In this document: in pieces, positions 34,529 through 46,401 of the stretch
Position numbering within the stretch: the first letter of the stretch is position 1
Layout: the number at the start of each line of letters is the position of its first letter
Assembly (NCBI GenBank): GCA_036346225.1
Contig: JARFIW010000588.1
Span: 6,391,501-6,455,500, forward strand
Source: Platerodrilus igneus
Taxonomy: Eukaryota; Arthropoda; Insecta; Coleoptera; Lycidae
DNA length: 64,000 nucleotides
Direction: 5' to 3'
Made by a program: the position numbers and the translations under genes
Notes under the pieces: generated by a model
What the model was told of the DNA's origin: nothing
Seen by the model: the letters and a program-made list of their open reading frames with translations, nothing else
Databases searched by the model: none

Positions 34529-35652
34529 TTACGAATACCAAATATGTTTCATACAGGAGTTTTGCATTTTCTGTATTTTTCTCTTATTATTAAAATCAAG
34601 AAATGAATCATAGATAACGCTACAATAATTGAAATGCGATGACACTAGAGCATCACAAACATACTTTTTTATTTTTATGGATAAGTATTGCCGATTACTA
34701 TATATGTATTTTAATGCAACATAAGCTTTCTGCAAACATTTATTAACATGATAATTAAATTTCAAATCCGTATCTATAATTACACCCAAACTATTGACGG
34801 AGTCTACAGGAATGAGCTCTTTATTATCAATAACAATGTGTAAATTCAATCCTAAGTGCTTTCAAATACTTTGACCCAAAAAGCATTACCTGTGATTTAG
34901 ATGAATTAATTTCTAAGCAGTGTTGAAGTGAAAATTGAGACAATCTATTTAAATCTGCATTTAACTGTGAACAGGCTACGTGCGCAGTCTCTAATGGGAA
35001 CGAAATGTAAAGTTGCGTATCGTCAGCGTAGTAATGGTAAGAACAATATTCTAAAACAGTATTAAAACGAGATGTATAAACAGCATACAGTAAAGGACCT
35101 AATATTGACCCTTGGGGTACACCCGAACTTAAATTTATGGCATCAGATATGTCATTACCTATCCTAACTCTTTGGGTTCGGCACTTAAGATAATCAACAA
35201 AGAACTTTAAGGCTGTTTCATCCAAACCAATAAATTTAAGAATTGTTATAAGCATGTCGTGGTTCAAGGTATCGAATGCCTTTGAATAGTCAACGTATAC
35301 CACTATAGTTAACATGTCAGCATCTATAGCTTTGACTATATCATCCACAAGAGTAGTTAACGCTGTTTCAGTACTGTGACCCTTTCTAAACCCAGATTGT
35401 TTCATAGGAAGGATACCATTTTTCTCAATATGTCGATATACTCCCTTAATTGCTTCTCGACTATTCGTTCTAATAGCTTAGAGCACACACATAATATGCT
35501 AATAGGCCGTAAATTGTTAAAGCTAGATGGATTTTGAATTTTCGGTATTGGTTGTACCAGAGCTTGTTTCTACAGTTTCGGAAAAACACCATCCAGTAAA
35601 CAAGAGTTGATAATATTAAGTATATATGGAATAATATGCGGACAACTGATTT

Positions 35653-35656
<4 letters not shown>
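34529..35656 (-). pseudogene. LINE RT, 3' half of an element split by an insertion
   Basis: Minus-strand RT of the CR1/Jockey group. From about 35530 NNLRPISILCVCSKLLERIV, then QSGFRKGHSTETALTTLVDD (35405 down), VYVDYSKAFDTLNHDMLITI (first Asp), SSGVPQGSILGPLLYAVYTS and YHYYADDTQLYISF (YADD near 35025), and thumb VNSLGVIIDTDLKFNYHVNK. A frameshift lies near 34840. The coding sequence stops abruptly at the (TA)n at 35656 and its N-terminal continuation reappears on the far side of a 4.8-kb segment at 40494. Confidence 0.88.

Positions 35657-35707
<51 letters not shown>
35656..35707. repeat. (TA)n run at a LINE break
   Basis: Long TA repeat at one edge of the segment that splits the LINE; a matching run lies at the other edge (40446-40493). 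Confidence 0.96.
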
Positions 35708-35709
<2 letters not shown>

Positions 35710-37478
35710 TGTGACAAGGAGTTGCTTAAGGGTGCACGTTATAGTAAAGGTCGTTCGTGAATGAGTAATCAGAATAGTCAGCAGAAAACTACACTTATTT
35801 AAGGAGATAAGTAAGAAATAGACATAGTTTGTAGATAGTAAGTAGTCAACACCCTGTATATAGAGTAGAGATAGTTTTGGGCGACGCAGGTAAACATAGG
35901 AAGACGCATAGTTGGCGTAGGAATGAGAAATGCATGTATTAAGTGAATAGTAAATATTAAATACCCTGTAGATAAAGTTTAGTTAATTTAGGTAAAACAA
36001 ATTAGGATATTTTTCAGTAGAAGCACGCGTATATTGTGAAATAAATGATAAAGTGTAATTAGACACGCATTAAGAAGAAGAGTTTCAGACGATTAAATTA
36101 ATACGGATATAGAAATAGAGTTTGAGGTATTTAATATAAATGCGTACAAAGATCTAACCATTTTGATAAGAGAAATGATTAAAAATTGCGTGAATCACAT
36201 GTAAACATGGAAATTTAAAGTCGGGTTGCATCAGTTGTTTATAGAAAAGCAAGTAATCTATCAAAATACAGCATGTTGACAATGTAAGACAGCTGCGGGC
36301 AGGTTGTGATTATGGGAAAACGTGGAGCATTGCATCAGAAACTGCTCGTAATAGTGTTATTCGATTGGTCAGAGACAAGCGACGAGTTCTAGACCAAACC
36401 CACGGATGGAGTGGGAATTCGAGATTATATTAGCAAGCACCTTGATAAGAAAGTCAGTTTTGAACTCAATGAAGGCCGAAGTGCATTGCCATTAAACAGA
36501 GTAGTACGTAATAAGTATAAAAGTGAAAAATAAAATAAGTGCGAATATGAAGATTACAATTGCCGTTTAAACGTAAGTACGTTTTTAATGAATTTATTGT
36601 AAACTAAGACATAAAAGTAATAAGGTTTCGAGGTCTGAGGGAAATAGACTAGGATTCTGATGTTAAGAAAAAAATACAGTAATACAATTTAAATGTCAAG
36701 GAGAAAAGAAGAATAATACAATCTTGAAGTACGGGGGTGAAACAAACTACAATTTTAAGTCTGGGGCAAAAATGATGAAAGTCTAAGTTTGATGAATTGA
36801 AATAAATTGGAGTATATAATTTAATGGTGGTGGTCCATAGCGTAATAATTTGAATAGAATCCAGAATTGGGAAAGATCATTTTTATTGGAAGCGTCGATA
36901 TGAAAAAGATAAAACCAGGTCAGATTTTTAGTTATAAGATATTTGTTTTTCTATATGGATTTTTATTTTATTTTAATATTGAATTTGCTAAATATGATAT
37001 GCTTGTGAAGAAGTCAACAAGAGAGGTTGCATACGTATTGAATGAGTAATATGAAAACAGGTTTAGAATATTCTACACTTTGTTCGTAAAGATAATAAAT
37101 TTTCTTTGGTGACTTTGGGTTTTTTACTACATACTAGATGGTTGTTAATAAATGAAATTTATAAGAAATGTATTACAAATAATTTCAAAAGCTGTACAGA
37201 ACATATTGGTTTCATTATATAAAATCTAAATTTACTGAATTTTATAATTGCAAATAAATGCTAGCCGAGGTCATAAGATTTGAATAGTAGAAAGGCGGAG
37301 CCACAAGTTGAATAGGAAAGAGATAACCCGCAAGGCGGTAACGTATCGAATTTTGCCATTAGTAGATAGAGTTGTTTAAAGATAAAGTCTAGTTGATAGC
37401 AATATTAAGAAAACAGCTGGAGGAGGAGATAATTACACTTAATCGTGAATATTAAAATGGTGGTCCAATAATTTAGAG
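35708..37478. other. Non-coding part of the 4.8-kb insert
   Basis: No convincing coding region on either strand. ACACCCTGTATATAGA occurs at about 35849 and a related TACCCTGTAGATA at about 35963. A 60-codon plus-strand frame at 36867-37049 has no motif and is not called. Confidence 0.45.
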
Positions 37479-37479
37479 T

Positions 37480-37660
37480 ACGTAGCAATAAATATAACAG
37501 CCCAACGTAGGTGTATGATGAGTATTTGATATCATAGCAAATAAAGATGCCGCCCAAAATAGGGGCATGATAATTCCGCTAATAGCATAGCAATAAAGAT
37601 GTCGCACCAACGTTAGGGCACGGAGTAGAGCACGATAATAATTCTTATAATACCATAGCA

Positions 37661-37663
<3 letters not shown>
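37480..37663. repeat. Degenerate tandem repeat, three units
   Basis: Units of about 52-66 bp beginning TAGCAATAAA(T/G)AT and containing CCCAACGTAGG-like and GGCA-like blocks, starting near 37484, 37537 and 37590, with a partial fourth that runs into the (TA)n. Confidence 0.7.

Positions 37664-37664
<1 letters not shown>

Positions 37665-37697
<33 letters not shown>
37665..37697. repeat. (TA)n run, left edge of foldback element
   Basis: TA dinucleotides directly left of the palindromic element. Confidence 0.95.
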
Positions 37698-37700
<3 letters not shown>

Positions 37701-37815
37701 CAATTACATGATATGTATCCGTAAATGCACTTTACATATACCTATACAAATCGAACTGGTATTTGCACCGCCATTACAAAACAATTACTTGATCGTTTTG
37801 TAGAGAGAAAAAACA

Positions 37816-37859
37816 TCCATTGACCAGGTTTCGACCTCATTAGGTCTCGTCAGAATGGA
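37816..37859 (-). ncRNA. Type I hammerhead ribozyme (left arm)
   Basis: On the minus strand: TCCATT (helix I), CTGACGA core, GACCT-AATG-AGGTC (helix II with tetraloop), GAAA core, C-CTG-G (minimal helix III), then T-C with predicted cleavage after C, and AATGGA closing helix I. All invariant core positions (CUGANGA, GAAA, NUH) are present. Sequence-identical to the right-arm copy across the ribozyme. Confidence 0.86.
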
Positions 37860-38148
37860 CTAGTTTTAACCCTAACAAAACATCAAGGAACCTCAATGTA
37901 TATGCTCGAAGTAACCTCTGTACGATGGCGAAAGGAAAAATAGAGCGCCATCAGTTGACTAAAACCAACCCTAAGGCTGAAACTGTACAGAAGTTGATTC
38001 GAAACTATACTGTGTTTTATAAATGGCTATAACAAATACGTTGGTTTTAGCCAACGGATGGCGCTCTATTTTTCCTTTCGCCATCGTACAGAGGTTACTT
38101 GGAGCATATACATTGAGGTTCCTTGATGTTTTGTTAGGGTTAAACTAG

Positions 38149-38192
38149 TCCATTCTGACGAGACCTAATGAGGTCGAAACCTGGTCAATGGA
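38149..38192 (+). ncRNA. Type I hammerhead ribozyme (right arm)
   Basis: TCCATT at 38149-38154 pairs with AATGGA at 38187-38192 (helix I, 6 bp). CTGACGA at 38155-38161 is the first core strand. GACCT (38162-38166) pairs with AGGTC (38171-38175) around AATG (helix II). GAAA at 38176-38179 is the second core strand. C38180 pairs with G38184 across CTG (helix III of one or two pairs). GTC at 38184-38186 is the cleavage triplet, so predicted self-cleavage follows C38186. Such short helix III forms often act as dimers. Confidence 0.87.
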
Positions 38193-38341
38193 TGTTTTCT
38201 CTCTACAAAACGATCAAGTAATTGTTTTGTAATGGCTGTGCAAATACCAGTTCGATTTGTATAGGTAAATGTAAAGTGCATTTACGGACACATTTCATGT
38301 AATTGGTTTAATTTTAACTGCAAATTGCCGAGAAAGTTTTG

Positions 38342-38344
<3 letters not shown>

Positions 38345-38411
<67 letters not shown>

Positions 38412-38414
38412 TAT
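38345..38414. repeat. (TA)n run, right edge of foldback element
   Basis: Long TA repeat following the right arm. Confidence 0.95.
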
Positions 38415-40441
38415 TGCCGTGGAAGTCGAGGACTAAGGTTTTAACATCGAGCCTTCACTGAGCCGTTATAAAATTGCCGTGGAACCTATAAAAATTCGGG
38501 AACGAAGCTGGAACATCGATCTTTCAACTGGATCAACATAAAATTTTTGAAAAAAATTTAAAAATTTCTTATCCTTTTATTTCTCTTTCAAATTTCTTCA
38601 GCTTTCCTGGCTAGCTCAGCTGTGCCTCTTCTCAAATACCTAAAATTTACGGACATATCTCTTCACACTCGCACATCATTCAATAAAACTACCAAATAAT
38701 ACCACAACCATACAACCTTTTATTTACACCTATTAACAGATAAATTATATTCACATGTGTTAAAAACAGTTAGATACAAGAATTATAAAACTTCAATTAT
38801 GGTATGTTTTAAAGTCTTTGATTTTTCTAATAAATTTTAAACAACTTTAATGAGATCTAAGTAGATGGGCCTCCACATGTTACCCTAAACTGATTTCACA
38901 CTGGAGTATGGTGAGCTCATAATAACCCAGTCTAGTTTGTATATACCTTTTAAACCTTGCATAAATTAAAACCAAAAATTACAGACCCGTTTACCCTTTA
39001 CAATTCAAATTTTATCCTGACTAAAATTTTGAATGTTCTAAATACACCCCTTTTCAATATTTAACCTCAATAAATTGTCCAGTATATGTATCTTTTACGA
39101 ATAAGTTTCTACAACCACATATGCCACCAAAAAAAAATCAACTACACAGCACAAAATTTCACAAATGTTTATCAAACAACAGAAATTTCAAATAAATACC
39201 TGGAGAATTCTTTAGTCTTCATTCCCATCGGAGATGGTTACCATAAAAACCCCTTGGCGTTGTTACCATTAAATACACTGCTTGTCGAATCCACAGGCTT
39301 CTACCATCCATATCATGCACACAAAATAGATTACCAGCTCTGGTTACCCCCATATACCATGTTTCCATTTATTGTTTTTTGCTTTGTATTAGCTGGACCT
39401 TTATTAATTTTAAAATGCACTACACGTACTTCACGTCAATAATTAGAGGTCCGCTACTACAATTTTATACTAGCAACCACTATATTTACGGTAACATTAC
39501 ATAAAATACTCACAAAAGCTTTATTATTATTGTATTCTGAATTGGTATTCAGCACTTTTATCGACGTAAAGGAAAAGAAAGAGAAGTTTAATAATCTAGG
39601 TTGAGTATTTATATGCTTTTAAAACCCCCTTAGTGGACGCTCTTCAAGCGAAAAGCTTATTTTCAACTCTAATTCCAAAAACTTTAAATGTAACCATCGG
39701 TTGATTCTGAAAATTTTTTCCGCTGTGCTTGTTGCATACTTCGAATTCGCTTACAACCTTTGCGTGTGCATTCGTTTCTAACACTGTTGACTTTCGACCA
39801 ATGACAAAACTCTCTGCCGTCAGAAACTCCGGCTAAACTATATTTATCTCTGTCTTATGCATGTCTGCTATCTCGTTCAAAACCCCACTTGAGTTACAGA
39901 AAATCGATATTCATGACATCTTATCTCAACTCCACGTGTATATGGTACGTGCATTTCAATCTCAACGCTTTTATATGTTTCTCTATCTGTTGTATATAAC
40001 CAATCGTCCATTTCCCTAGCTCTTTAAGATGTTTGTTAGTCTTGTTGTTCATACCAAACTGACGGTTGAAAACATTTTCTATAAAATCCTATCTTAACAC
40101 ACGCTCGACTTCTTCAAATGTAACTTTTTAAAACGCAGGTATCTGTATAAAACGAATACATTTGCCTTGAAATTATTGAGTTTCTTACACAGCAGGTTCG
40201 CTTTTGCTTATATGTGTCTGCTTAAACTAAATTAAAATTAATTATGCGTGTCCTTGAACTTCTATTTGCTTTCAAACTGTTTTTTCTTTATGTAATCCTA
40301 ACATTCCAATTATTAAATACAAAAATACGTTAATACTCGTCCGTTTTCCCTAAATGCATTAAATTAATTTTGCGCGTAAATAATTTGTTCTTTTCTATAT
40401 ACAGAGTTGTTGAAATTTTATTGTATCTACCTATTTACCCC

Positions 40442-40445
<4 letters not shown>
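38415..40445. other. Non-coding part of the 4.8-kb insert
   Basis: Starts with two loose repeats of ATTGCCGTGGAA (about 38413 and 38475), each followed by a GAACATCGA/TAACATCGA block. Otherwise AT-rich. A plus-strand frame at 39086-39442 (118 codons) ends in a hydrophobic segment (FPFIVFCFVLAGPLLIL) that looks membrane-like, but I recognise no family and do not call it a gene. Confidence 0.45.

Positions 40446-40493
<48 letters not shown>
40446..40493. repeat. (TA)n run at the other LINE break
   Basis: TA repeat at the right boundary of the segment splitting the minus-strand LINE. Confidence 0.95.
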
Positions 40494-40498
<5 letters not shown>

Positions 40499-41460
40499 TT
40501 GTCATCTCCCTCAGCTAGCGTACTGACTGAGTTAATGACCTTTACTATATCTGCATCACAAATTAACGAAAAAGAAAACGAATTAGTAATGGCAAATTTA
40601 TGCGTACTGTAATAATTGATAAAGACAGTGCTAGGGACTAAAGATGATTTAGACGCCGATCTTCCAAAAAACGTATTAATTTCATTTGGATGTTTTAGAC
40701 AATCTGGTAAAGTTGATGACTTGGTTTTTATTAAAGAATAAGTTTTAACATTAGCCACATTGACTTCCCAGAACCAGTTAGATTACTTTCAATAACGGTT
40801 TTTTCCCGAATTACGGCTTTATTGGTTAAATTGCATAAATGTTTGTAATAATTTTTATGATCTTTCCTCTTACTCTGATTATATCTTCGAAACGCAGTGT
40901 TTCTTAATGAGATCATACAGCGTAACGTGTCGGTCAACCATAGTGCAGGTTTTTTTTGTAAAGCGGCGACATATAGGTGGTGCGAGGGTGTATGCTAAGG
41001 ACGATAGACATTCAGAGAAAAAATTTACTTTATCGTTAATGTTAGGCATATAGTATATCTCGGGTTAAAGGCAGTTGTAGAAGATCTATGAGAAATGATT
41101 CAATGTTTATATTTTTGTATAATTTGTAAGTACGAGAGACACTAATTTTCGGTATTTTAAGGGATAATTCACATAACACAAGTTCATGATCGACAATGTT
41201 TTCAACACTAATTATGTCGACACGATTAAACTAATTGTGTGTCCGAGATGAACACCAAATTTAAAAGTGTTGCAGTTGTAGCTGTAATTCTAGTTGGTTT
41301 GTCAATAATTTGCGATAGATTAAACGAATTTGTGATATCTAGAAGCGCACTTGTAGAGACATTATACAAATTAAAAAATTTATACTGAAATTTCCCACTA
41401 GGATGATTTCAACATAGTTTGGCGCTAAAATTGACAAAGTACCTATAGTTATATAGTTCC
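40494..41460 (-). pseudogene. LINE endonuclease-linker, 5' half of the split element
   Basis: Minus strand. From about 41330 down, degenerate AP-endonuclease sequence (TRITATTATLLNLVF, then ENIVDHELVLCELSLKIPKI with the DHE/DHR-type box). Next is the linker WLTDTLRCMISLRNTAFRRY and NYYKHLCNLTNKAVIREK (40937-40760), then TLPDCLKHPNEINTFF and ICDADIVKVINSVSTLAEGD ending in DNIN at the (TA)n. The expected next residues (IKISCPHIIPYILNI) are found at 35650 beyond the insert. It is broken by frameshifts and lacks the 5' end. Confidence 0.83.
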
Positions 41461-44400
41461 GATCTAATAGCATAACCCCATGCAGATATTTTTATTTGTT
41501 ATGGTAAAATGTATCCAACTCTGCTTAATGTTTGAATTAATGTCTATACTTTTAAATTGAATTGCGTGAATAATATAAAAATCAATCCGTTTTCCATATG
41601 AGCAATGATTGTGATTTAATTTAAGACTTTTAAATTGGATTATCAAATGGCATAAACCTTTTGTATGGGATCAAAAAACTGTCTATCGAGTACAGAAAAA
41701 AAATGTAAAAACCTTGAACTTTCTGCGTTTTAGTTATATGTTACAAAAATAAAGCTTCAACTATTTGCATCTATTTTTTAACTTATTTTGAACGCTAGAC
41801 AGAGTTGTTGGTAGTTTGGTCTTGGGGAAAAGTAACAGTGATGGTACTGCTAACATAAATTAACAATTATGTAAAGATTTAATTTTATAAATTCCAATTC
41901 ATCCTCAAAATCTTGAGGGTGAAAGTGCTTAGTGCATACACGCTTATTCTTTGTACTAAACTTATCTTACCTATAAAACTTCCTAACCCATTCTTTACAG
42001 ATTTCCGAATTAATTGAAAAGGAAAAGAAATGTATCCTTTCTCTATTCTCCTTAAGCTTTTTCGAATTACTTCTACAAATAGCTAGACTGTAAATTTTGC
42101 CACCTGGCGTGTGTAACATAACAATGATTTTATTTTCTATATCTAAATAGTAACTATATGTAAACTGTTTGTCACATCTGAAAATCCAATTGTAAATACT
42201 AGTGTGTTTAAACCATACCTTGGTAGGAATAATGTACAAAACGAATAAAGTTCCTTTAAATTTAAAATGATTTTTATATCTTGAAAATATAATGTTTGCC
42301 ACACGACAAAAATATTAGAACAGCTCAAGATGTTTAAAGTAGTCAGTCATCTTCGAAAATAATTCAGAATAAAAACGCTAATAATTAATAACTACTTTAT
42401 AGCGCAAATGTAAACATTGACAAGGGCAGGCACTATGACGCGCAATATGGCAGACAATGCTGACCTTGAATTTAGAAAGGCCACCTATTAGTTTATACAT
42501 CTTGCAGTGAAGCAGATACATTATATAAAATGTTAGCAGACACATTTTAGACCTTTGGAAGCTTCTACCCGTTTGCATCACTCAGCATTTAACCATAATC
42601 TTATATCTAAGAAATACTAAACTTCGGGATTTATTCATAGACAAAAACTTTATTTTTTTCTATTTACACAGCTAGCAACATTACAAAATCTTTTAACTTT
42701 CAAAAGTTTTCTACTGTCACATTATAACTGGCTCTTTTAACCTTGATTTTAAGACGAGTTTTAATAAAAATGGTGTACTTCAATGTTTCTGCATAAACTG
42801 TTTAAGTAGTAAGTAGTAACAAGGTTAACTGCAATCGTGCGGGGTGAGTTCATATAGAAAATTTTTAAAAAGAAAATAGAAAACTTAAAAATTTCAAATG
42901 AAAATAATAAAGAAATAAAATTAATACATAGAATGACTAAAATACAAAGAAAACTACGTTAACACTATCACTTACTTTGAAAAACTTTTTCTGACATGAT
43001 TGTGAGGCGCCAAACCGTCTGTCACAGCAATCCATTTGAATATTATTTCTACACTGAACATGTATAAATCTCCCTTGTTTCGGTATCCTAAACTTTGTCC
43101 CGTTATACGTTACCTTCCTCTAAAATATCTTAAAACCTTTATTAAACATTGTCAAATTACATAAGTTTTTGAAATCAAGGTTTCTTCTAAATACGAATTC
43201 ATCATTAGAGTAGCTGAATATCTCTTACAAATGTGTCTATGTATCTAGTTTTAAATATACTCAAATAAAAATTAATCTAAACTTAAGCTATATTAACATA
43301 AAATGATTTCAAGTAAAATTACATAAAATATTTTCCTTAAAAAAATAATTTCTTCACCTCAATTTTGACCAGGAATTGTTAAAAGAAAAAGTCCTAAAAA
43401 GACCTTAAATCTAATCCATTGACAAAGCTATTTATCACTTTAAATTTGTCCCGTTTTAAGTATTAAATCACATGATATTTATAAACCCCAATTACTGGAA
43501 ATGTCGTTCATAATAAAGATAGCAAACAGTTATATCCCAGCTTTTTTGTTATATTATTTTTCTGTGCATTCCAAAACACTATTTTTTTGTGCTTTAACTA
43601 ACACTAAATTCTACCACTAAAGTTTGCATTTAAAATGCATAGACACTACCTCTATCGTTAATTAGTTCAATGAAATAATTATTTTCGCTTTGATTAATTC
43701 CGTATTACATAAATAACAACCAATAGACATTTTCAGTCTATTATTGCATAATTAATAATCATTGGGTGTTAGCTACGTGCACATAAAGCGCATTATATTT
43801 AATTTAATGCACAGATTGCGCTCAGTTAGTTTAGTGTTTTATGTACTTTTTGCAATGGGTCATTTCAGCAACAAATGATATTAAAAATTTTGGTTATCGG
43901 TTATTACTTATTATAGTTTACAACAATTGATTGAAAGTGGTAAGTAGATTATAAAAGGGATAATAATGAAGACGTAACATTGAAGCGACTATAGTACTTA
44001 ACGAATAATCAATTCAATTATACATTATGGATGATTATAATTTAAAAACGCTTTCTAAAAAAGTTGTTCAACTTACACAAATATAAGAAAAAGTGGGAAA
44101 GTAACTTTTCATAGTTAAGGGTAGAAAATTTTAAAAAGTATGTTATGAGGTCCTTGAAGAAGTAATGAAGTATTAATGAAACAAAACTCTACCTTGCAAC
44201 CATTTTTTAATAGATAATGTTTTGAATTTCGAAAAGGAAAAAGTAGTGGCAGCAGAAATAACTGAATCATGCCAGTGCTAAACTTTCCCTAATACTTCTT
44301 AGATACTATGTATCTACAGAAGGTGTTAAAATTGTCTTCTTAATTTTTGTGAGAATCCAGATGACACTGTCAATGCAATTTTTTATAATCCAAAAAATAA

Positions 44401-44640
44401 AATCGAGATATCGAGACTGTGCTTACAGAATATGACTTGTTATTCGGAGGATAAGGCCATCAATTTTGAAGTACTCACTTAGCATATCAATTGTTTCTGA
44501 AAGAAAATACTAATATAGTTGCAGGTCCAGTACATATGGTCGATTAATGTTGTAAATGCATTTTGATGTTGAAATTCTCATTGTTACTTTTGTCATAAGC
44601 TAAACATGGGAAGAAATTAAAGGATATCTTTAAATTCTTA
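41461..44640. other. AT-rich DNA; no gene recognised
   Basis: Over 3 kb with only short open frames (for example 41967-42302 minus) that show no motif, and no clear repeats. 44400-44640 may belong to the decayed coding remnant that follows. Confidence 0.45.
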
Positions 44641-44642
44641 GA

Positions 44643-44910
44643 TGTGCCCGTGTTTACAAGATGGTCTTTATGTCCAGCTAAAGAATTAATCTATAGTATC
44701 ATTTCTGTGCTTACAAGTTATTTTTTGTCACTAGAAGAAAAAATTCCTGTTGCACTTAAATACGATTTTTTTGAAGATGTGGGAGTTGTATATAAAACTG
44801 AAAACTACTTAACTATTTTTCATAACATACTAAAAATTATTTACAAAATAGAACAAAAACTTGAGAAAACATTTTCTGTTTTGAAGTTTTTAAATTTTGA
44901 AATCCCCTAG
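44643..44910 (+). pseudogene. Unidentified coding remnant, possibly hAT-like
   Basis: An 88-codon frame containing VFTRWSLCPAKELIYSII. A TRW followed by an amphipathic helix occurs in hAT-family transposases, but no DDE residue, BED finger or dimerisation domain is visible. Assignment is weak; it ends directly before a LINE. Confidence 0.25.
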
Positions 44911-45127
44911 TGAAAATTTTTAGGATTTATGCTATACATAGTTTTTTATATGATGAAGGCACATCAATAAATGTTATTATCGATAGATTTTACAGTATTT
45001 TGTTAGAGGCAATTAACCGATATGTTCCGAAGTTTTCTAGTAGGCAATCTACTTATCCAAAGTGGTTTTCAATGGATTTGTGCAAATGTTTAATCTTAAA
45101 GAAAAAGTATCATTCCTACTCATCATT
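44910..45127 (+). pseudogene. LINE linker, part left of the inserted RTE
   Basis: Reads SRQSTYPKWFSMDLCKCLIL and KKKYHSY, the linker between endonuclease and RT of a CR1/Jockey-like LINE. The frame is interrupted after HSY by the 3' end of the minus-strand RTE and resumes at 49385 with YYKEYNSNYFYDQF. ATCATTCCTACTCA here and ATCATTCTTATTATA at 49380 look like diverged target duplications of about 14 bp. Confidence 0.8.
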
Positions 45128-46250
45128 ATTAGGTCTTCAGTCCTAGAACTGGTTAGACGCATACTCTCATTGTTTCCTATTCTGAACTAACCTACACATT
45201 TCCCTAAAATTTGCACAGTCTGCATATATAGTATTTGATCTAGGTCTACATCTACCTCCTTTTTACTATTTCTGCTTGTAATATATCCCATACTATTCCC
45301 CAAAAATTCTTTAGAACGTATTCTATTTTTTCTATTTCTATTTCTACTTCTCCTATTTTTTTTCACACATATCCTTGTTTCCCTACTATTTCTATAACCT
45401 ATTTGTTATTAACTTTGTCTGTCCATGCTATCATCCTCATACATTTGAAGCACAGCATTCCAAAAGGCTGCTACCGATTTTCTGACTGCTTTTGCTACTG
45501 CCCGTATTTCATAGGCATATGGTGCTGTGCTCCCCACATATGCTTTCAACAATTTTCTTCTTGTTTCTTTGTTTGTTGTCTTTCATCATAGGCACTGTTC
45601 TTTCTTGTTAGATGCACTTCGGTCCCCTTCTATTGATTTATAATTATATACCCTGTTTCTCCGACATTCAGTGGTTGTGAAGGGGGGTAAGCAACCTATG
45701 GCTACTAAGTTCCCCCAGCACTTGAACATTTGCCGATTTAATATTTTTTCCAATATGTCTTTTCGCACAGTCAACATTAGTTGCAGGTATTTCACAACCA
45801 ACACCTGTGTTATTTATAATAATCATCAGATTTATCTGTGCTTATTTTTTCGTCATTAGATTTTCTGTATCAAAACTGGTTGGACACGTACATGCACTTA
45901 TTTATATTTTGAACTAGCCTACACAGTTCCCTGAAATTCTCACACAGCCTATATACAATTTGGCTCCCTTTCTATTGTTTTATAATTGTATGCCCTATTT
46001 CACCGAGATTCAGTGAAGGGGTTAAGCAGCCAGTGGCTGCCAAGATCCCCCAGCACTTAGAGATTTGCCGGATTAATAGTTTTCCAGTAAATCCTTACAC
46101 ACAGTCAACATTATTTGAGAATATTGCCAACCAATACTTGTAGTTGCTTATAATTATCAGCATGTTTAAGTACAGTTACTTTTTTCGTCATTAGTTTATC
46201 CATCTTGGGATTGGTTCGATGCGTTCCTCCATTGACTTCTATTTTCAGCT
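45121..46250 (-). other. RTE 3' region with repeated modules (inverted copy)
   Basis: Reading 5' to 3' on the minus strand: C-terminal block FREMCRLAENRSQWRN (about 46250-46200), landmark AAGTGCTGGGGGATCTTGG (about 46050), second C-terminal block (about 45950-45880), landmark AAGTGCTGGGGGAACTTAG (about 45710), then a third partial pol C-terminus and the tail at 45121. The order is the same as 14894-17127, without the insertion. Confidence 0.78.
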
Positions 46251-46401
46251 AGCCTACACATTTCCCTGAAATTCCTACAGCCTACATCTTTCACTGTCTA
46301 TGTGCAGTAGTCTAACCTAGGTCTACTTTTACTTCTCTTTTTTCCTATGTCTGTTTCTAATATATTCCGCACAACTCCCTCATGCCGTAGTATGTGGCCT
46401 A

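Larger units (their letters stand above)
37701..38305. mobile_element. Foldback element bearing two hammerhead ribozymes
   Basis: A near-perfect inverted repeat: arm 37701-37969 and arm 38040-38305, separated by 70 bp (37970-38039). It is flanked on both sides by (TA)n (37665-37697 and 38345-38414). Outer arm sequence is CAATTACATG; inner edge is ACTAAAACCAAC. It has no coding frame. Each arm contains a complete hammerhead ribozyme, transcribed outward from the centre: plus strand in the right arm, minus strand in the left. Hammerheads with a very short helix III are known from Penelope-like and related retroelements, so inverted Penelope-type ends are a plausible origin; this is inference. 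Confidence 0.88.

Noticed and set aside
39086..39442. 118-codon plus-strand frame with a hydrophobic C-terminal segment
   Set aside because: No recognised family, inside a non-coding insert, and the length is possible by chance in AT-rich DNA.
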